Part shown: in pieces, positions 37,747 through 46,844 of the stretch
Position numbering within the stretch: position 1 is the stretch's first letter
Layout of the letters: every line of letters begins with the position of its first letter
From: Haloferax prahovense DSM 18310
Lineage (GTDB): Archaea; Halobacteriota; Halobacteria; Halobacteriales; Haloferacaceae
DNA: 64,000 bases
Direction: 5' to 3'
NCBI RefSeq assembly: GCF_000336815.1
Contig: NZ_AOLG01000054.1
Span: forward strand, 181,288 to 245,287
Made by a program: the position numbers and the translations under genes
Notes under the pieces: generated by a model
Told to the model about the DNA's origin: nothing
Seen by the model: only the letters and a program-made list of their open reading frames with translations
Databases searched by the model: none

Positions 37747-37964
37747 CACCACCACGTACCGGGCGGACCCGCATAAGGGAATCCGCACCTGTAATGTGTA
37801 CCCCCACTCCCGGCTACCGGAACGGGTTGCCCCTACCTCTGACGGCCGATTTCGGCCACAATCGCACGACTACGGCGGAACGACCGCCGGAACGCGCGTC
37901 GCGCTCCCCCGCGGGGATTGCGGGCGCCGCCCCGCATAGGTAGCCGGAGCGCGGAGGGTGAGCC

Positions 37965-38288
37965 ATGAGCGTCTCCCTGCGCGTCCTCGACGACGGGGCG
38001 TGGGTCTCCGTGAACGACGCCAGAGAAGTGAGCGTGAGCGAACTCTGGCGGCTCGACGACCCGTCATTCTGTGGGTGCGAGCTTCCCGACTTCGTCGTCG
38101 AGAACGTCCTCGACGTCGGCGCGGACGGCAGAACCGTCTCCGCGAAGGTGTACGGCCAGTGCATCGCCTGCGGCCACGCGGGCGTGCCCGGCTGGGTTCC
38201 GGTCGGGAGGCTCCGCGAGGGCGAATTCGTCGATATCGACCGCGAGCGGGTCGTCCTCCCGGTTCGACGCGGCGACGACAGTGAATAG
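37965..38288 (+). CDS. small Cys-containing hypothetical protein
   Basis: The 107-residue protein is predicted to be all beta, with a possible zinc site made of CGC (about 36-38) and CIACGH (about 66-71). DFVVENVLDVGADGRTVSAKVYG links the two clusters. No family is recognised. It is 88 bases upstream of the siroheme reductase gene on the same strand and might be functionally linked, which is only a positional inference. Confidence 0.72.
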   Translation: MSVSLRVLDDGAWVSVNDAREVSVSELWRLDDPSFCGCELPDFVVENVLDVGADGRTVSAKVYGQCIACGHAGVPGWVPVGRLREGEFVDIDRERVVLPVRRGDDSE

Positions 38289-38347
38289 GCAACATTCTCC
38301 GCTTTTGGGCAGCACCGGGAAGGGTTGACGGTACGCTCGGGGCCTTA

Positions 38348-38385
38348 CGTGGGCACGTATATGGACATTCATACGAATGCCCACG
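38348..38385 (+). promoter_or_regulatory. hairpin/dyad over the start codon of the siroheme reductase gene
   Basis: CGTGGGCA (38348-38355) pairs with TGCCCACG (38378-38385), and inside it CGTAT (38356-38360) pairs with ATACG (38371-38375), leaving a 10-base loop and a two-base AA bulge. The right arm includes the start codon ATG at 38377. As RNA it could hide the start; as DNA it could be an operator. Confidence 0.5.
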
Positions 38386-40155
38386 GACGTCGAACGCTGG
38401 AAGTCGGAGGTCTACGGTAACGAGATACGAGAGCACCTGCTCGAATTCGCCGAGCAGGGCTGGGACACCATCCCGGAAGACGAGCGAGACGCCTGGTTCG
38501 AGCGCTTCAAATGGTGGGGGCTGTACCACCAGCGCAACGGCCAAGAGAGCTACTTCATGATGCGCATCGGGACGCCGAACGGCGTGCTGACGCCCGGCCA
38601 GACCGAAGTCGTCGCGGAAGTCGCCGACGAGTACGCTCGCGGCCCGGCCGAGAACCCCATCTTCGGCAACGGGTACGTCGACTGGACGACCCGCCAGTCG
38701 ATTCAGCTCCACTGGATCAAACTGGAGGACATCCCGGAAATCTTCGAGAAACTCGAATCGGTCGGTCTCTCGACGCAGCAGGCCTGTGGTGACTCGTGGC
38801 GGAACATCGTCGGCTGCCCCGTCGCCGGCAAGGACAAACACGAGCACGTCGACGCGCTCCCCGTCGCGATGGAGCTCAACGAGACGTTCAAAGGCAACGA
38901 CGACCACTCGAACCTCCCGCGGAAGTGGAAGGTCTCCGTCACCGGCTGCCGCGAGGGCTGCGGACAGGGCGACATCAACGACCTCGCGCTCGAACCCGCG
39001 ACCAAGGAGATAGACGGCGAGGAGACGAGGGGCTTCAACATCCGCATCGGCGGCGGCCTCTCGCGGAACGAGCCGCGGCTCGCCCGCGACATCGACGTGT
39101 TCGTGACTCCCGAGCAGGCAGCCGAGGTCTCGGGAGCCATCTCCGCGCTGTTCCGCGAGAACGGCGACCGCGACAACCGCTACAACGCCCGCATCAAGTT
39201 CCTGATGGACGAGTGGGGCGCGGAGAAGTTCCGCAACGTCCTCCAGGAGGAGTTCGTCGACTTCGAACTGGAGACCGCCGGCGAAGACCTGCGTTCGGAG
39301 TACTCCTACAACTCCGGCTACGCCAACGGCGGCCACGCGGACCACGTCGGCATCCACGAGCAGGCCGACGGCAACTACTACGTCGGACTCGACGTCCTCG
39401 TCGGCCGCATGGGCGTCGACGACACGAAGGAGCTCGCCCGCGTCGCCGACGAGTACGGCTCCGGCGAGGTTCGCGTCACGCAGCGCCAGAACGTCATCAT
39501 CACCGACGTTCCCGAAGAGAAGCTCGACGCGCTGCAGGACGAGGAACTCCTCGACCACTACTCGCCCGACCCGCACCCGTTCATGCGCGGCTCCATCGCC
39601 TGTACGGGCACCGAGTTCTGTTCGCTCTCCATCGTGGAGACGAAGAACCGGCAGGTCCGCTACGCCCGCTGGCTCAAGGAGAACGTCGAACTCCCCGCGG
39701 GCGTCGAGGACTTCCACATCCACCTCTCGGGCTGTACGGCCTCCTGCGCCCAGCCGCAGATTGCGGACATCAGCCTCCGCGGCATGAAGACCCGCAAGGA
39801 CGGCGAGCCGGTCGAGGCGCTCGACATCGGCCTCGGCGGCGGCCTCGGCGAGAACCCCAACTTCGCCGAGTGGGTCACCCAGCGCGTCCCCGTCGACGAG
39901 GTGCCGGGTGCCATCAAGAACCTGCTCGCGAACTTCGAAGAGCGCCGCGAGGGCGACGAGACGTTCCGCGAGTTCGTCGCCCGGACGGACGAGGAGGACC
40001 TCGCCGAACTGGTCGAACCCGAAGAGACCAGCTACGAGGACCCGATGATGCACAACACGAAGCGCACGTGGTACCCCTACGCGGAAGACGACTCGATGGA
40101 CGCGAGTCCCGCACCGACCCACGGTGACGGCACGCCCATCGCGAGCGACGACTGA
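38377..40155 (+). CDS. nirA: ferredoxin-dependent siroheme nitrite/sulfite reductase
   Basis: The 592-residue enzyme carries six-electron reduction of nitrite to ammonium, or of sulfite to sulfide. The duplicated ferrodoxin-like and siroheme half-domains are present (first half RQSIQLHWIKLEDIPEI ... GCREGCGQGD; second half VTQRQNVIITDVP). The siroheme-[4Fe-4S] ligands are in ACTGTEFC and GCTASCAQ, giving CX5C and CX3C. No nitrate reductase or transporter genes are adjacent, so nitrite versus sulfite is not decided. A hairpin covers the start codon. Confidence 0.85.
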   Translation: MPTDVERWKSEVYGNEIREHLLEFAEQGWDTIPEDERDAWFERFKWWGLYHQRNGQESYFMMRIGTPNGVLTPGQTEVVAEVADEYARGPAENPIFGNGYVDWTTRQSIQLHWIKLEDIPEIFEKLESVGLSTQQACGDSWRNIVGCPVAGKDKHEHVDALPVAMELNETFKGNDDHSNLPRKWKVSVTGCREGCGQGDINDLALEPATKEIDGEETRGFNIRIGGGLSRNEPRLARDIDVFVTPEQAAEVSGAISALFRENGDRDNRYNARIKFLMDEWGAEKFRNVLQEEFVDFELETAGEDLRSEYSYNSGYANGGHADHVGIHEQADGNYYVGLDVLVGRMGVDDTKELARVADEYGSGEVRVTQRQNVIITDVPEEKLDALQDEELLDHYSPDPHPFMRGSIACTGTEFCSLSIVETKNRQVRYARWLKENVELPAGVEDFHIHLSGCTASCAQPQIADISLRGMKTRKDGEPVEALDIGLGGGLGENPNFAEWVTQRVPVDEVPGAIKNLLANFEERREGDETFREFVARTDEEDLAELVEPEETSYEDPMMHNTKRTWYPYAEDDSMDASPAPTHGDGTPIASDD

Positions 40156-40240
40156 GCGGACCTGTCTCGGGACCGATCCGCGTCGGTGACGACTCGCCGC
40201 CGCGCTACCTATTTACGACGACGCCGATACTCAATCACAG

Positions 40241-40525
40241 ATGCCAGACCGAATCCTGAAGGTCAACGCCTACACGACGCTGGACCTCGTCGACGCGTCG
40301 GCGACGGGTCACGACTTCGAGGAGTCGGCGTTCGCGGTGTGCAACGTCACCTCGCCGCGGAAGCACCCCGACGAGATTACCCTCGAACTCGAACTCGACT
40401 GGACGCAGCTCGACGCGCTCCCGCCGCACGCCGACAAACTGACGCTGTCGCCCGAGGAGGCTCGAAGCCTCGCGGCCGACCTCGAAAAGCACGCCGACCG
40501 CGTCGAAGCCGAACAGCGCGACTGA
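40241..40525 (+). CDS. DUF6360-like haloarchaeal protein
   Basis: The 94-residue soluble protein begins MPDRILKVNAYTTLDLVDA and contains an even beta/alpha pattern ending in a charged helix (LSPEEARSLAADLEKHADRVEAE). It resembles a small conserved haloarchaeal family of unknown function. It starts 85 bases after the siroheme reductase gene on the same strand. Confidence 0.75.
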   Translation: MPDRILKVNAYTTLDLVDASATGHDFEESAFAVCNVTSPRKHPDEITLELELDWTQLDALPPHADKLTLSPEEARSLAADLEKHADRVEAEQRD

Positions 40526-40843
40526 CCGCAGCCCCCCGATTTTCGACGAGCGTTCGACGCCCCGAGCGGCGCGACCGTCTGCGCGACCCCGACGGTTCGT
40601 GGCAACACCACCCATGAGAACTTCTATCCTGATTTAGTCAACGAATCGTGTGAATCTGTGTCTCGAATGCTCGAATTGTGTTGCAACAAGCCCAATCGTT
40701 AGACATATGCCTTCGGAAGTCGCAGGATGTGTTGTGATACAGACGACGCCCTTACGCCGTCCACGCACCGAGCGTCGACCGCACTCCACCTCCCGCGCCC
40801 ACCCGGCGAATCGAACGCCGGCCACAGCGCGGGGGGTGGTGGC
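40526..40843 (+). other. 318-base intergenic region before an EamA gene
   Basis: The section 40610-40735 is AT-richer than its surroundings and includes GTTAGACATATGCC (about 40698-40711), a possible promoter. The frame starting at ATG 40727 is in phase with the EamA gene, but its 39 extra residues (Pro/Ser/His-rich) are unlike a membrane-protein N terminus. No other gene is supported. Confidence 0.45.
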
Positions 40844-41764
40844 GTGAGCCGTCACCGGACCCTCGTCCTCTTCGTCGCGGCCGCGGTGCTGTTCGGCACC
40901 TCCTTCGTCGGCATCAAGGCCGCCATCGGCTCGGTCCCGCCGGTGCTCTTTGCGGCCTTCCGCGTCGACGTCGCCGCCGTCGTCCTCCTGACGCTCGTCG
41001 CCGTCCGCGGCGGCTACTGGCTCCCGCGGACCCGCGCGGACGCGCTCGGCATCCTCGCCAGCGCCGCGTTCGTCCTCGGGGCGAACAACGTGTTCCTGTT
41101 CCTCGGCCAGCAGCACGCGACGACGGGCGCGGCGGCCGTCATGTACAGCATCATGCCCGTGGCCTCCCCGGTGTTCGCCGTCTTGCTCCTCGACGACGCG
41201 CGCATCTCCGCGGTCGACGCCGCCGGCATCCTGCTCGGACTCGTCGGCGTCGTCGTCATCGTCGGCCCCGAGAGCGTCCTCGGCGGCGGGAGCGTCGGAC
41301 AGGCGCTCATCGTCTGTTCGGCGCTGTCGGTCGCCTTCGGGACCGTCCTGCTCAAGCGCGTCGGGCCGTCCATCGGGACGCTCCCGCAGACCGCGTGGGC
41401 GATGGCGGCCGCCGCCGTCGGCATCCACGCCGCCAGCCTCGGTCTCGGCGAGTCCGTCACGCAGGTCGCGTGGTCGCCGGAACTCGTCGCCGCGATTCTC
41501 TACGTCGGCATGCCCGCAACCGCCGCGGCCTACCCGGTCTACTTCGCGCTCCTCGCGGAGGCCGGCCCGGTCCGCGGCAACCTCGTCGCCTACGCGATGC
41601 CTGTCGTCGCCACCGTCACCGGGTGGGCGTTCCTCGGCGAGTCCGTCTCGCCGGCGACCGTCCTCGGCTTCGGGGTCATCCTCTCGGGGTTCATCTTGGT
41701 CCAGCGCGACAGCGTGGCCCGGGTTGTCGGACTCAGGGGAAGCATCCCCGCGGAAGCGGAGTGA
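40844..41764 (+). CDS. EamA/DMT-family transporter
   Basis: The 306-residue protein has ten predicted spans in two EamA repeats. The first repeat opens RTLVLFVAAAVLFGTSFVGIK, and the second includes AYPVYFALLAEAGPVRGNLVAYAMPV. GTG 40844 (VSRHRTLV) is selected as the start so that the protein begins just before the first helix. Family members export amino acids, nucleosides or drugs. It is separated from a second, oppositely oriented EamA gene by a lower-GC lipoprotein gene. Confidence 0.87.
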   Translation: MSRHRTLVLFVAAAVLFGTSFVGIKAAIGSVPPVLFAAFRVDVAAVVLLTLVAVRGGYWLPRTRADALGILASAAFVLGANNVFLFLGQQHATTGAAAVMYSIMPVASPVFAVLLLDDARISAVDAAGILLGLVGVVVIVGPESVLGGGSVGQALIVCSALSVAFGTVLLKRVGPSIGTLPQTAWAMAAAAVGIHAASLGLGESVTQVAWSPELVAAILYVGMPATAAAYPVYFALLAEAGPVRGNLVAYAMPVVATVTGWAFLGESVSPATVLGFGVILSGFILVQRDSVARVVGLRGSIPAEAE

Positions 41765-41890
41765 GCAAACCGGCTCTTTGAATTTCTCGGTCGCTGGGAG
41801 TTTGCTGACGGTGTGCTGAATAGAGGGCGCACCTGTATCAGTAGAGTGTCCGAGATGAGTACAATGGTTATTTGACATTTCACCGCCACT

Positions 41891-41908
41891 ATTGTCGAGA
41901 GCGACAAT
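41891..41908. promoter_or_regulatory. perfect inverted repeat before the lipoprotein gene
   Basis: ATTGTCG-AGAG-CGACAAT has 7-base perfect arms and ends nine bases before the ATG at 41918. It may be an operator or an mRNA hairpin. Confidence 0.45.
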
Positions 41909-41917
41909 AAGTGAATA

Positions 41918-42421
41918 ATGGCAATCACATTTGAACGAAGAGCTATCCTCGGTACACTCTGTGGAATCCTCACCGGACTTGGAGCAGGGTGTCTAAGTAA
42001 CTCATCAACGGGACTGAACCAGCAGTCGACAGCCACCTCGACTCCTGTCGGGACTGTCAACGAAGCAGACCTCACCGACTGGGAGCGGTCTACTGACTGC
42101 ATAACGACTGGCGAACGAGACGACCTTGACGAGATGTACGATAGTGTAATCAAAGTCGAGCAAGTCAAGAACTCACTCAGTGGTGATTATGCTCCGATCA
42201 AATTTTCAGACCTCACAGAGGGTGAGAAGCAAATTCTCCGCACGGTAACCGAGAAGGGCGGGTATGCGACGTGTGATTTCCCGGACTCGTTTGGCAAATT
42301 CGTCAACCGTGTACGAGAACACAAGGGACGTCAGGAAGGTACGATGGTCTTTCTCAAACGAGATAATACATACTATGGCCTGTATGTGGAAATGACTGAT
42401 CAAGGAATATCGTACACGTAA
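41918..42421 (+). CDS. Tat/lipobox lipoprotein of lower GC content
   Basis: The 167-residue protein starts with an Arg pair, a hydrophobic stretch and a lipobox (LTGLGAGC, Cys at about 25), then a Ser/Thr-rich linker, marking a lipid-anchored exported protein. The mature domain has two Cys (DCIT, ATCDF) that could form a disulfide. Codon use (ATA, AAT, ACA, TCA frequent) and base composition are unlike the neighbours, so transfer from a less GC-rich relative or relaxed selection is likely. Function unknown. Confidence 0.75.
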   Translation: MAITFERRAILGTLCGILTGLGAGCLSNSSTGLNQQSTATSTPVGTVNEADLTDWERSTDCITTGERDDLDEMYDSVIKVEQVKNSLSGDYAPIKFSDLTEGEKQILRTVTEKGGYATCDFPDSFGKFVNRVREHKGRQEGTMVFLKRDNTYYGLYVEMTDQGISYT

Positions 42422-42522
42422 CGTACTGACCGACCCACCCTCTGTCTGTATCGTACGACTTCTTTCAGGTTCTACGCATTTCAACAGACCCAGAAAACAG
42501 AGACAGCAGAACGAAGCCGAAC

Positions 42523-43470
42523 CTACGCGGCGACCCGTCGCCGGACCGCGACGGCGACCGACACCAACATCTCCTTTTTCATCGCGGCGAAGCCGAAGAA
42601 GATGGCTCCGAAGCCGACGAGCGCCGTCGTGTCGATGACGTGTCCGAGGAGCGCCCAACTCATGAGCGCCGCGACCACGGGTTCGACGTAGCCGATGAGG
42701 TTGAGTTCGGTCGGCCCGAGGCGGTCTAAGAGTTCGAAGTAGAGGAGGAACGCCACCGCGCCGGAGACGAGCGTCAGGTAGAGGAACGACGCGATACCGG
42801 CGGGGGCGAACTCGATAGTCGAAAGCGACTCGCCGCGGGCGAGCGCCCAGCCGTGGAGCAGGACGCCACCGAGGAGCATCGACCACGCCTGCATCGACTG
42901 GACCGGGAGGTCGCTCCGGAGCGGGCGGGTGAGGACCGCACCGAGCGCGAACGACACCGCCGCGAGGAAGATGAGGACGATGCCGAGTCCCTGCGCCGAC
43001 CCGGACGACCCCGAGAACGCCGAGACCGGGTCAGCCACGAGCACGGCACCGGCGAACCCGGCGAGCAGCCCGAGCGTCCCGGTCTTTCCCAGCGACCCCT
43101 CGGTGAGGATAACGGAGGCGAAGACCGCAGTCAGGATGGGCGAGAGGCTGATGATGATAGAGGCCACCGCGCCGGGGACGTGTTCCTGTCCGAGGTAGAG
43201 CAGGCCGTGGTAGGCGGCGATGATGAACACCGCGCCGATGGCCGTCGCGAGCAGTTCGTCTCTGGCCTCGGGTCGCCAGCGGTCGGTGGAGTAGCAGGCG
43301 TACGCCAGCATCACGAGCCCCGCGAGTTCGTAGCGGAGCGCGGCGAAAGAGAGCGTCGGGAAGAACTCCAAGCCGACCTCGATAGCGACGAACGAGGTGC
43401 CCCACATCGCCGCGAGCGCGACGAAAAGCAGGGGCGTCGTCGGAATGTTTCTCCAAGTGGTTCGCGTCAT
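42523..43470 (-). CDS. EamA/DMT-family transporter
   Basis: The 315-residue protein has ten spans in two EamA repeats (AALAAMWGTSFVAIEVGLEF at the start; LYFELLDRLGPTELNLIGYVEPV in the second). It is divergent from the Lrp/AsnC gene at 43673 over a 200-base AT-rich region, a common layout for a regulator and the exporter it controls; the substrate is thus perhaps an amino acid (inference). Confidence 0.88.
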   Translation of the reverse strand: MTRTTWRNIPTTPLLFVALAAMWGTSFVAIEVGLEFFPTLSFAALRYELAGLVMLAYACYSTDRWRPEARDELLATAIGAVFIIAAYHGLLYLGQEHVPGAVASIIISLSPILTAVFASVILTEGSLGKTGTLGLLAGFAGAVLVADPVSAFSGSSGSAQGLGIVLIFLAAVSFALGAVLTRPLRSDLPVQSMQAWSMLLGGVLLHGWALARGESLSTIEFAPAGIASFLYLTLVSGAVAFLLYFELLDRLGPTELNLIGYVEPVVAALMSWALLGHVIDTTALVGFGAIFFGFAAMKKEMLVSVAVAVRRRVAA

Positions 43471-43672
43471 GGTCGAATCTGTTTCAGTTCTCAGAGACGC
43501 GTCTTGTTAAATCCTTCTACAAGAGATTTGTTTTGAATTGAATTTTAGAGGAAGAATTCTGGGTTTTGCTGTTCTAAAGTTTCTATAATTCGTGATAGTT
43601 CGAGAGCGAGAGAGAGGTGGCGAAAACGGCGGACAGAACAAGGACTTACGTCACCGACCGCAACGAGAGGGT
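43471..43672. promoter_or_regulatory. AT-rich divergent promoter region (EamA / Lrp)
   Basis: The 202-base region is unusually AT-rich (for example TTTGTTTTGAATTG at about 43528-43541 and AAGTTTCTATAATTCG at about 43577) and probably contains both promoters and Lrp-type sites. AGAATTCT (43553-43560) is a small palindrome. Confidence 0.5.
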
Positions 43673-44161
43673 ATGGACGAACGCGACGTGCGCCTGTTGA
43701 AGGCCATCGCGGACCTCGGGACGGGCAGTCCCGAGAAGCTACACGAAGCGACAGACATCCCTGTGTCGACCATCCACTACCGCCTGAACAACCTGAAGGA
43801 CGACGGCGTCATCGAGAACGACCTCTACGACATCGACCTAGAGGCGTTCGGACTCGGCGTCACCGTGGTCGTGGAGGTGCTGGCGGACTACAGCGGGTCG
43901 TACGAGGAAGTCGGGAACAAACTGCTGGAGATAGAGGGCGTCACGCAGCTCTACTTCACCATGGGCGAGACGGACTTCATCGTCGTCGCCCACCTCGCGG
44001 ACTCCGACCGCGTGGAGCGTCTCATCAGCGACTTCGAGGCGACGCCGGAGGTCGAGCGGACGAACTCGACGTTCGTCATCTCCGCGATGCGCGACAGCCA
44101 CCGGGCGCTCCAGAGCTACACGCTGGAGACGCTCCTCGACGAGCTCGGCATCGAGGACTGA
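43673..44161 (+). CDS. Lrp/AsnC-family transcriptional regulator
   Basis: The 162-residue protein has an N-terminal HTH (DERDVRLLKAIADLGTGSPEKLHEATDIPVSTIHYRLNNL) and a C-terminal RAM domain (FGLGVTVVVEVLADYSG ... VTQLYFTMGETDFIVVAHL) that senses small ligands and assembles oligomers. ATG 43673 starts directly before the HTH; an upstream in-frame start would add a Glu/Arg-rich stretch not typical of the family. It is divergent from the EamA exporter gene. Confidence 0.92.
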   Translation: MDERDVRLLKAIADLGTGSPEKLHEATDIPVSTIHYRLNNLKDDGVIENDLYDIDLEAFGLGVTVVVEVLADYSGSYEEVGNKLLEIEGVTQLYFTMGETDFIVVAHLADSDRVERLISDFEATPEVERTNSTFVISAMRDSHRALQSYTLETLLDELGIED

Positions 44162-44205
44162 GAATCGGCCGGGGACGTATCACGGTTCGTCGCGTACTAT
44201 CGACC

Positions 44206-44481
44206 ATGTCGAACGACGTGCGAACGTGGCTGGTCGAACGGACCTACTCGGACGACGAACAGAACATCATCATCCTCGTGTACGCGACCACCGACGGGAC
44301 GCGCTACCACCGCAAAGAGCGCTCGCTGACGAGTTTCGAGTCCGACGTGCGCGACACCTACGCCGCCGTCGACGTGCCCGAGGACGAACTGGGCCGCGTC
44401 TCCGACGAGGAGACGAAAGCGGCGTACGCGGCCGCCGCGACCGAGATGGCCGAGTCGCACGAGCCGACCGACACGGTCTGA
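44206..44481 (+). CDS. small haloarchaeal hypothetical protein
   Basis: The 91-residue acidic protein starts MSNDVRTWLVERTYSDDEQNIIILVYATTDG and reads as a short beta sheet with a C-terminal helical part (DEETKAAYAAAATEMAESH). It follows the Lrp gene in the same direction with a 44-base gap and converges on the kinase gene. No function is recognised. Confidence 0.72.
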   Translation: MSNDVRTWLVERTYSDDEQNIIILVYATTDGTRYHRKERSLTSFESDVRDTYAAVDVPEDELGRVSDEETKAAYAAAATEMAESHEPTDTV

Positions 44482-44497
44482 GAGCGTTGCGCTCGGC

Positions 44498-46606
44498 TCA
44501 GTCCGCCGACGCGAGCGGGAGCGAGACGACGACGACCGTGCCCGCGGGTTCGTTGTCCTCGAAGTGAATCTCGCCGCCGAACGAGTCGACCAGTTGGTGG
44601 ACGAGGTAGAGCCCGAGGCCGGTTCCGGTACTCTCCAGTCCCTTTTCGCCCTTACCGAAGACGACCGACTTCCGCGCGTCGGGGATACCCGAACCGTCGT
44701 CGGCGATGCGGATGACCGCCATGTCGGCGTCGTCGTCCACGGTCGCCGAGACGGTGACGACGGCGCTGCCGTCGTTGTGCTGGACGGCGTTGTTGAAGAG
44801 GTTGCCAAGCACTGACGCGATGAGCGGGTTCGCGCGCACCGCCACGTCGGGTATCTCGCCGTCGACCTCGAACGTCGCGTGCGGGAACGCCTCGCGGCGG
44901 ACCGCGAGTTCGCGCTCGACGGCGTTCACGAGCGACATCGGGCGCGTCTCGACGCCGCCGCCGCTCATCGTCTCCATCAGGTCGCGGGCGACCTCGGTTA
45001 TCTCGATGGTGTGGCGACCCGTCGAGAGGATGCGCGAGAGGATGTCCGCGCCCGCTCCGTCGACGTGTTCCCGGAGTAGCTCCGCCCAGCCGACGACGAC
45101 GGCCATGTCGTTTCGGATGTCGTGGCGGACGATTCGGTTGAGCGCCTCCAGTTCGGCGTTCGTCCGCTCGAGTTCGCGCTCGCGGGTGCGGCGGGCGGTC
45201 ACGTCCTGAATCGTCCCTCTGAGCGCCGCCACCCGGCCGTCGCGGATGACCGGTTCGCCCCGGGTACGGACCCACAGCTCCGACCCCTCTGCGGTCACCA
45301 GTCGGTACTCGTCTTCCCACGGGATGCCCTCGGACCGACAGCGGTCCAACAGCTCGCGGACCCGGTCGCGGTCCTCGGCGGCGTAGAACTCGATGGCGTC
45401 GTCGACGTTCGGCTCGTAGTCGAGCGGCACCTCGTGGATGCGCTTGGTCTGGTCGGTCCACGCCAGCGTGTCGGCCGTGAGGTCGAGTTCCCAGCCGCCG
45501 ACCTTCGAGATGCGCTGGGTGCGTTCGAGGAAGTCGCGGCTCCGTTCGAGTTCGTCCTCGCGCGCCTTCTGCTCGGAGAGGCTCTGGAAGACCATGACGT
45601 TGCGGTCGCCTTCGAGGGACGTGATGGAGAACCGAACCGGGACGAGCTCGTCGTCGGGCCGGCGAATCGCCACCTCGCCTTGCCACTTGCCGTCGGCTTC
45701 GAGTGCGGGCGGAATCGTCTCTCTGAGCCGTTCGAGCTCCGACTCGTCGTGGAGGTGGCCCCAGCCCGTCCCGAGCATCGACTCGGGGTCCGAGTAGCCG
45801 CAGATGTCGGCCGCGGTCTCGTTGACGTACGTGTGCCGGTCGTTCTCGGTGATGGTGACGCCGGCGTCGACGGCGTCGACCGCGCCCTTGAACGCCTCGA
45901 GGTCGCGTTCGCGCTGGCGCTCTTCGGTCACGTCCTCGACCGTCGAGATGAGTCGGTCTCGTCCCGATATCTCGGCGACGGTGAGGCTGACGCGAATCCA
46001 GACGGTGTCACCCGATGCGTTCTCGATGGGCCACGTGAAGACGTGTTCGCCCTCCTCGCGGGCGGTCTCGACCTCGTCGAGGGCGCGTTCGGCGTCGTAA
46101 CCGGGAACGTCCGCGGTGACGTGAGCGGGGGTCGTGTCGATGACCGACGCGCGGTCGATGCCGAGGATGTCCAGATAGTGTTGGTTGATGTCGGCGAGTT
46201 CGAGCGTTTCGAGGTTGCGAACCGCGAGACCGACGTTGACGGCCTCGAAGAGCGCGCGGTGGTCGAGCGAGCCGACGGTGTTGCGGGCGGCGTCGTAGAC
46301 GACGTGCCCGAGGTTGTCGAGGTCGTGCTCGTCGGGGGTCGGCCGCTCGAACGAGACGAGCGGCACACCGTCGACGCGGAGTTTCGAGACGAGCGGTCGC
46401 CCCTCCGAGTCGGTGACCTCGGTCGAGACGACGAGACAGTCGATACGACTTCGTTCGAGCACCGCGTGAACCGCGTCGAGGCTGTCGGCAGTCGAGACGC
46501 GGACGTCGGTCGTGGCGTCGCCGACCGAATCGGGAAGTTCGGTCGCGAGACGCTCGCGAACGGCGGCGTCCCCGCTGACGACGAGGACGTTCAACCGACC
46601 AGGCAT
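44498..46606 (-). CDS. PAS-domain sensor histidine kinase with degenerate receiver
   Basis: The 702-residue soluble kinase has an N-terminal receiver-like domain (1-110) whose phospho-acceptor site reads DCLVVSTEV rather than an Asp; then three PAS domains (starting near 117, 239 and 355); then HisKA with H495 in IVRHDIRND, the N box LFNNAVQHN, G1 DDGSGIP and G2 GTGLGLY. No membrane span is present, so it senses a cytoplasmic signal such as redox or light. The response regulator is not nearby. Confidence 0.92.
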   Translation of the reverse strand: MPGRLNVLVVSGDAAVRERLATELPDSVGDATTDVRVSTADSLDAVHAVLERSRIDCLVVSTEVTDSEGRPLVSKLRVDGVPLVSFERPTPDEHDLDNLGHVVYDAARNTVGSLDHRALFEAVNVGLAVRNLETLELADINQHYLDILGIDRASVIDTTPAHVTADVPGYDAERALDEVETAREEGEHVFTWPIENASGDTVWIRVSLTVAEISGRDRLISTVEDVTEERQRERDLEAFKGAVDAVDAGVTITENDRHTYVNETAADICGYSDPESMLGTGWGHLHDESELERLRETIPPALEADGKWQGEVAIRRPDDELVPVRFSITSLEGDRNVMVFQSLSEQKAREDELERSRDFLERTQRISKVGGWELDLTADTLAWTDQTKRIHEVPLDYEPNVDDAIEFYAAEDRDRVRELLDRCRSEGIPWEDEYRLVTAEGSELWVRTRGEPVIRDGRVAALRGTIQDVTARRTRERELERTNAELEALNRIVRHDIRNDMAVVVGWAELLREHVDGAGADILSRILSTGRHTIEITEVARDLMETMSGGGVETRPMSLVNAVERELAVRREAFPHATFEVDGEIPDVAVRANPLIASVLGNLFNNAVQHNDGSAVVTVSATVDDDADMAVIRIADDGSGIPDARKSVVFGKGEKGLESTGTGLGLYLVHQLVDSFGGEIHFEDNEPAGTVVVVSLPLASAD

Positions 46607-46639
46607 ACCGGCGAGAGGACAGCGAGGTTCAAGTATGAA

Positions 46640-46653
46640 CCGACAGCTGTCGG
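46640..46653. promoter_or_regulatory. perfect 14-base palindrome upstream of the kinase gene
   Basis: CCGACAGCTGTCGG begins 34 bases before the kinase ATG (46606) in the 238-base divergent gap, a position overlapping the likely core promoter. It has the symmetry of a dimeric repressor site. Confidence 0.45.
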
Positions 46654-46844
46654 CGAAGAATCACGACTGGCGGGGAGCGAACGCTGCGCCCACCCGCGTC
46701 GAAGATTCCAAAGTCAGGGCGACGCAAAGCGGCGGAATAGAAGCTTTGCCGACGGCGGAGCCGAAGGCTCGAAGCGACAATCGACCTAAACGTGGAGCGC
46801 GTACTGACACCTGTGGGGCGGACACCACCGCTCCGGTGAACACT

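Noticed and set aside
40727-40843. Longer N terminus for the EamA protein at 40844
   Set aside because: The added 39 residues are Pro/His/Ser-rich and do not form a signal or helix; GTG 40844 starts right before the first membrane span.
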